Below are positions 60,762-64,000 of a stretch of 64,000 bases of DNA, piece after piece. The stretch is taken from NCBI RefSeq assembly GCF_013140855.1, contig NZ_JABBPG010000004.1, positions 372,001 through 436,000 of the forward strand. Direction: 5' to 3'. Each line of letters starts with the position of its first letter. Position 1 is the first letter of the stretch. The translations under genes were made by a program, and so were the position numbers. The stretch is from Pseudoalteromonas caenipelagi (GTDB lineage Bacteria > Pseudomonadota > Gammaproteobacteria > Enterobacterales > Alteromonadaceae). The notes under the pieces are model-generated. The model was not told the DNA's origin. It saw nothing but the letters and a program-made list of their open reading frames with translations, and ran no database searches.

Positions 60762-62396
60762 TTATCTAACTTTTAGACCCTTTTTCTCCATACCACGGTA
60801 GATAACCAGCATCTGTGCAATGGTGATCAAGTTAGATACTAACCAGTACAGCACAAGACCCGATGGGAATGGGAAAATAATGAAGAAGAAAGTAAATACC
60901 AACGGCATATACGTCATCATCTTCTGTTGCATTGGATCTGTTACCGTCATCGGCTGCAGTTTTTGCGTTAGGAACATACTTGCACCAAACAAGATTGGCA
61001 GTACATAGTATGGGTCTTTTGATGATAAGTCAGTTAACCAAAGCATAAACTCAGCGTGGCGAAGTTCTGTTGATTCTAAGAATACGTAGAACAATGCCAA
61101 GAAAATTGGCATTTGCAGTAATAGCGGTAAGCAGCCACCCATAGGGTTCACTTTCTCTTTGCGGTATAGCTCCATTGTTGCTTGACCGAACTTTTGGCGG
61201 TCATCACCATAGCGCTCTTTTAAAGCTTGCATTTTTGGCTGTAGCATACGCATCTTAGCCATTGAGGTGTATTGCGCTTTGGTAAGCGGGTATAGGGCTG
61301 ATTTTACAATAATGGTGATTGCAATGATTGCCACACCCCAGTTGCCCACTACGCCGTAAATGAGTTTAAGTAATACAAACAGAGGTTGTGAAATAAAGAA
61401 TAACCAACCGTAATCGACAGTTAGATCCAAGTCTGATTGAATTTCTTCAAGTGCATCGCTATCTTTTGGACCCATATAATAAGTTGCCGATAGTGTTGCG
61501 TTGCTATTGGCTGCGATATTAACTGGCTCATTTTTAATCCCGACAATACCTTGGCCATTGCGCAGTAATGAATAAATAGTACTGTTGATGGTTTGATCAG
61601 GTACCCAAGCACTTACAAAATAGTGTTGAATAAATGCAATATAACCACCCTGAGTATTTTTATTCAGATTCGCTTCGCTCATATCGTCAAAGCTATACTT
61701 CTCGTATGGCTCTTCAGATGTGCCGTATGCTGCACCTAAATAAGTTTGGTCTACCATACTACCTTTGCTTTGGATAGTACGTTTAACCTGGGTATATAGC
61801 TGTACTTGAATTGGATCGGCTGAGCTGTTGTTTACGTTGTACTCTAGAGCGACATCGTATTTTCCAGCCTTAAATACAAATGTTTTAGTAAAAGTAACAC
61901 CTTTACTATCAACAAATGTAAGTGGAACGCGCAGTTCTTCACCGTTTAATGTGTATGCCGTTTGCTCACTTTGGTAAACAGGACGACCATCACGAGAAGC
62001 ATCAGGACCATTTAAGCCAATCAAACCACTTTGTGAGATGTATTGTTTGTTTTCAAATTCGCCCAGTAATAAGTAAGGTTCTTCGCTACCATGGGTTTCG
62101 GCATGCTGAAGAAGTTTTGCCTCAACAATATCACCGCCCTTAGTATCAATTTTTACTTCAAATACATCGGTTGTCACTGATACGGTTGAACGAATGGCCT
62201 TAGTTGCTGCAACAGGCACATCGTCTTGGCTAGAAGCCGGAACGTCTTGTGATACAGGATTGGATGTAGGGGTGGTCACTTGCGTGGTGGCACTGGTATC
62301 GGCAATTGGCTTGTTATACGTATTGTTCCATTCTTGAAACAATAAAAACGATACAAGCAATAAACCAATAAATAAAAACGTGCGTTGTGATTCCAT
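60762..62396 (-). CDS. yidC: membrane protein insertase YidC
   Basis: 544 residues, long gammaproteobacterial form. An N-terminal anchor (TFLFIGLLLVSFLLFQEW) is followed by a Ser/Thr-rich linker and the periplasmic P1 beta domain; the insertase core is ~340-540, with GNWGVAIIAITIIVK and MGGCLPLLLQMPIFLALFYV. It inserts membrane proteins, among them Fo subunits c and a encoded nearby. It follows yidD by eight bases. Confidence 0.97.
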   Translation of the reverse strand: MESQRTFLFIGLLLVSFLLFQEWNNTYNKPIADTSATTQVTTPTSNPVSQDVPASSQDDVPVAATKAIRSTVSVTTDVFEVKIDTKGGDIVEAKLLQHAETHGSEEPYLLLGEFENKQYISQSGLIGLNGPDASRDGRPVYQSEQTAYTLNGEELRVPLTFVDSKGVTFTKTFVFKAGKYDVALEYNVNNSSADPIQVQLYTQVKRTIQSKGSMVDQTYLGAAYGTSEEPYEKYSFDDMSEANLNKNTQGGYIAFIQHYFVSAWVPDQTINSTIYSLLRNGQGIVGIKNEPVNIAANSNATLSATYYMGPKDSDALEEIQSDLDLTVDYGWLFFISQPLFVLLKLIYGVVGNWGVAIIAITIIVKSALYPLTKAQYTSMAKMRMLQPKMQALKERYGDDRQKFGQATMELYRKEKVNPMGGCLPLLLQMPIFLALFYVFLESTELRHAEFMLWLTDLSSKDPYYVLPILFGASMFLTQKLQPMTVTDPMQQKMMTYMPLVFTFFFIIFPFPSGLVLYWLVSNLITIAQMLVIYRGMEKKGLKVR

Positions 62397-62404
62397 AACA
62401 GCTC

Positions 62405-62668
62405 TTATTTCTCGTGTTGGTGTTTAACTTGGGTTGATTTATCAGGCACGGGATCATCCCCGCCTGCGCTTAAAGGGTGACATTTTAATATGCGTTTAAC
62501 TGCTAACCAACTCCCTTTTAGCAATCCATGACAATTAATTGCCTCAATTGCGTAGCTAGAGCAGGTTGGGTTAAATCGACAGTGTGGACCCAACATTGGG
62601 CTAATAAAGCGTTGATAACCCCTAATGATAAAAATTAAGGCAGCTTTTGGTAACGCAATTATCTGCAT
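62405..62668 (-). CDS. yidD: membrane protein insertion efficiency factor YidD
   Basis: 87 residues from the ATG at 62668, close to the E. coli 85. The family core is present: [27 protein letters not shown] and [15 protein letters not shown]. An AGGT lies just before the ATG. The frame runs further up to 62821, overlapping rnpA, but that part does not resemble YidD. The protein has an amphipathic N-terminal helix and helps YidC insertion. Three Cys are visible. Confidence 0.92.
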   Translation of the reverse strand: MQIIALPKAALIFIIRGYQRFISPMLGPHCRFNPTCSSYAIEAINCHGLLKGSWLAVKRILKCHPLSAGGDDPVPDKSTQVKHQHEK

Positions 62669-62756
62669 ACACCTACGCTGAAACACTTTATTTGTCATTG
62701 TCACATTTACTATGTTCAAAAGGTGAGCTAAAGATACCTTAAATAGCCATTTAAAG

Positions 62757-63218
62757 CTATGAATCAGAGGGATTATCGCGCTTTTGCTGGTTATTTGCTG
62801 GCGATTTATTTGGTTTTGCATTTTTCGCTGGACGCTTTTTAAACGGCTTAGGTTTTGCAGCTCCAGGCTTGCAGCGCTCGTTGATTTTGCGCCATAGTTT
62901 GTCGAGTTGTTTAGTTAACTCTTCATTACTTTGTTCTGCAATCCCACTTTTAACCATCAAAACAATATCTATATTGTCGAGCTTATTTTGGTTCAAACGG
63001 AAACTTTCGCGAGCAAGTCGTTTTATTCGGTTACGTTGGCAGGCTAACTTACAACGCTTTTTAGCTACGGTTAGACCTAGACGCGGACGTCCAACATCAT
63101 TTGGTTTTGCAAGTAAAGTAAAGAAGGGGGTAGCTGCGCGAGCAGGTTCTTGAAATATACGAGAGTAATGCGAGGGAGTTAACAGACGTAACTCCCTGCC
63201 AAAGCTAAAGCTTTCCAC
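62757..63218 (-). CDS. rnpA: ribonuclease P protein component
   Basis: 153 residues. The conserved core is [29 protein letters not shown] (~45-73), the RNA-binding helix. With the P RNA it trims tRNA 5' ends. The E. coli protein has 119 residues; here about 35 additional C-terminal residues are rich in Lys, Pro and Asn and look disordered. It begins five bases after the rpmH stop. Confidence 0.96.
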   Translation of the reverse strand: MESFSFGRELRLLTPSHYSRIFQEPARAATPFFTLLAKPNDVGRPRLGLTVAKKRCKLACQRNRIKRLARESFRLNQNKLDNIDIVLMVKSGIAEQSNEELTKQLDKLWRKINERCKPGAAKPKPFKKRPAKNAKPNKSPANNQQKRDNPSDS

Positions 63219-63223
63219 TTATA

Positions 63224-63358
63224 TTAAGCAGAAAGTACTTTACGGCCTTTAGCACGGCGACGTGCTAGTACTTTACGGCCATTTGCAGTTGCCATGCGAG
63301 CACGGAAACCGTGAGTACGTTTGCGCTTTAATACGCTAGGTTGAAAAGTTCTTTTCAT
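63224..63358 (-). CDS. rpmH: 50S ribosomal protein L34
   Basis: 44 residues, missed by length-limited calls. It begins [20 protein letters not shown] and ends [18 protein letters not shown], the usual L34 sequence, very basic. It is a small 50S protein. Position between dnaA (divergent) and rnpA is universal in gammaproteobacteria. Confidence 0.98.
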   Translation of the reverse strand: MKRTFQPSVLKRKRTHGFRARMATANGRKVLARRRAKGRKVLSA

Positions 63359-63915
63359 AACAATTCCATCCGATCGGTTAAGTTTAAAACATCCTATGCA
63401 GGTCGCGATCCTGGCACAGGTGCCATTGCGAGCGCGAGATAGTAATGCCGACAGGCCCTAAAGTCAATCATAATCTTACATCGCTGGTGGTTTTTTACGT
63501 CCAAAGCGATATTAAGCCTGTCAGTTAGGGTTGGCACTATTATATAGCAAGATCTTCCGATCGACCTAGTAGATCGTGATCGATCTGATCTAATTGAAGT
63601 TTTCCACAGGTATTGCGCAAAATCTGACAGAAAGCTATGGAAAACTAAAATAGATCGTAAATTAATAATGAGATCTTGGTGGTTTTTTGCTATGATCTAA
63701 TTCTTGGATCTAAAATAAAATTTATATAAAAACAAAGGGTTGTATTTTTTTATCAACAAGATCCTCATTTTTAAAAAAGTCAATATTGAAGTTGTGGATA
63801 AGATCGCTTCATAATACTCGGCTTCCACAAATAATTTAATGATAATAAACGATAATTCCTGTATATATTTACACCTTTTGGTGTCCGGGAATATTAACTG
63901 CTTTTGGAGTTCAGC
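63359..63915. promoter_or_regulatory. divergent rpmH-dnaA regulatory region
   Basis: 557 bp of AT-rich sequence with many GATC sites (63550-63715) and DnaA-box-like sites, including a consensus TGTGGATAA at 63793-63801 and a weaker TTTTCCACA near 63600. It must hold promoters for rpmH and dnaA; the box fits DnaA autoregulation and the GATCs Dam/SeqA control. Confidence 0.8.
63793..63801 (-). promoter_or_regulatory. DnaA box in the dnaA promoter region
   Basis: TGTGGATAA is the exact consensus (TTATCCACA on the minus strand), about 115 bp before the dnaA start, with GATC immediately after it. Confidence 0.8.
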
Positions 63916-64000
63916 GTGTATCTGTCGGTTTGGCAAAGTTGTTTATATGTATTGCAAGATGAATTACCATCTCAGCAATTTAGTATGTGGGTAAGACCAC
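63916..64000 (+). CDS. dnaA: replication initiator DnaA, N-terminal 28 codons
   Basis: A GTG at 63916, with GGAG about seven bases upstream, opens a frame reading on to the window edge: [20 protein letters not shown] then FSMWVRP. This is domain I of DnaA (E. coli begins [20 protein letters not shown]). Domain I binds DnaB and DiaA. The rest lies outside the window. It is divergent from rpmH. Confidence 0.96.
   Translation, partial: MYLSVWQSCLYVLQDELPSQQFSMWVRP

Overview
The window reads as the origin-proximal part of the chromosome of a marine gammaproteobacterium, most likely Pseudoalteromonas or a close Alteromonadales relative. Several things point there: the gamma-type gene order around oriC (parAB-rsmG-mnmG-oriC-mioC; dnaA-rpmH-rnpA-yidD-yidC), an E. 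coli-like oriC with GATC-rich 13-mers and DnaA boxes, moderate-to-low GC, and several CadC-like winged-helix regulators. I saw no rRNA or tRNA gene, CRISPR array, or intact insertion sequence.

Layout. (1) 1-19.5 kb: a secondary-metabolite locus, almost all on the minus strand. It holds a three-module NRPS without a thioesterase, a downstream ATP-grasp-like gene cut by the window edge, a cyclic-peptide-type ABC exporter and a penicillin-acylase/PvdQ-type Ntn hydrolase. Nearby are a methyltransferase-like gene (plus strand), a JmjC/cupin-8 hydroxylase, a beta-repeat lipoprotein and a LuxR-type regulator. Its logic suggests a peptide that is assembled, exported and trimmed by an acylase. (2) 20.4-24 kb: a tiny putative double-glycine-leader peptide gene, not called by length-limited gene finding, followed by a short HlyD-like protein; then an octanucleotide tandem repeat and a CadC-like regulator. 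(3) 24.2-31.2 kb: the complete atpIBEFHAGDC operon. (4) 31.3-36.5 kb: parB, parA, rsmG, mnmG, oriC and mioC. (5) 37.1-43.3 kb: an EAL phosphodiesterase with a Cys-rich N-terminus, a large LRR-Roc-COR-TIR protein, and mnmE. (6) 43.4-58.1 kb: a CadC-like TPR regulator, then an eleven-gene operon that looks like a pqs-type 2-alkyl-4-quinolone pathway. (7) 58.2-60.3 kb: a periplasmic thiol-redox operon. (8) 60.7-64 kb: yidC, yidD, rnpA, rpmH and the first 28 codons of dnaA.

The most interesting system is the operon at 46.3-58.1 kb. It encodes its own anthranilate synthase (both subunits, with a degenerate Trp-binding motif), an anthranilate-CoA ligase, PqsB/C/D/E-like proteins, a second acyl-activating enzyme, a GST-like protein and an SDR. 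It ends with an unusual fusion of a haem-oxygenase-like di-iron oxidase domain and a cupin. There is no flavin monooxygenase of the PqsH/PqsL kind in the window, so the final oxidation of the quinolone may be done by this fusion. A 23-codon leader ORF with tandem Trp codons overlaps the start of the first gene. The whole block sits between yidC and mnmE, close to oriC, where gene dosage is high.
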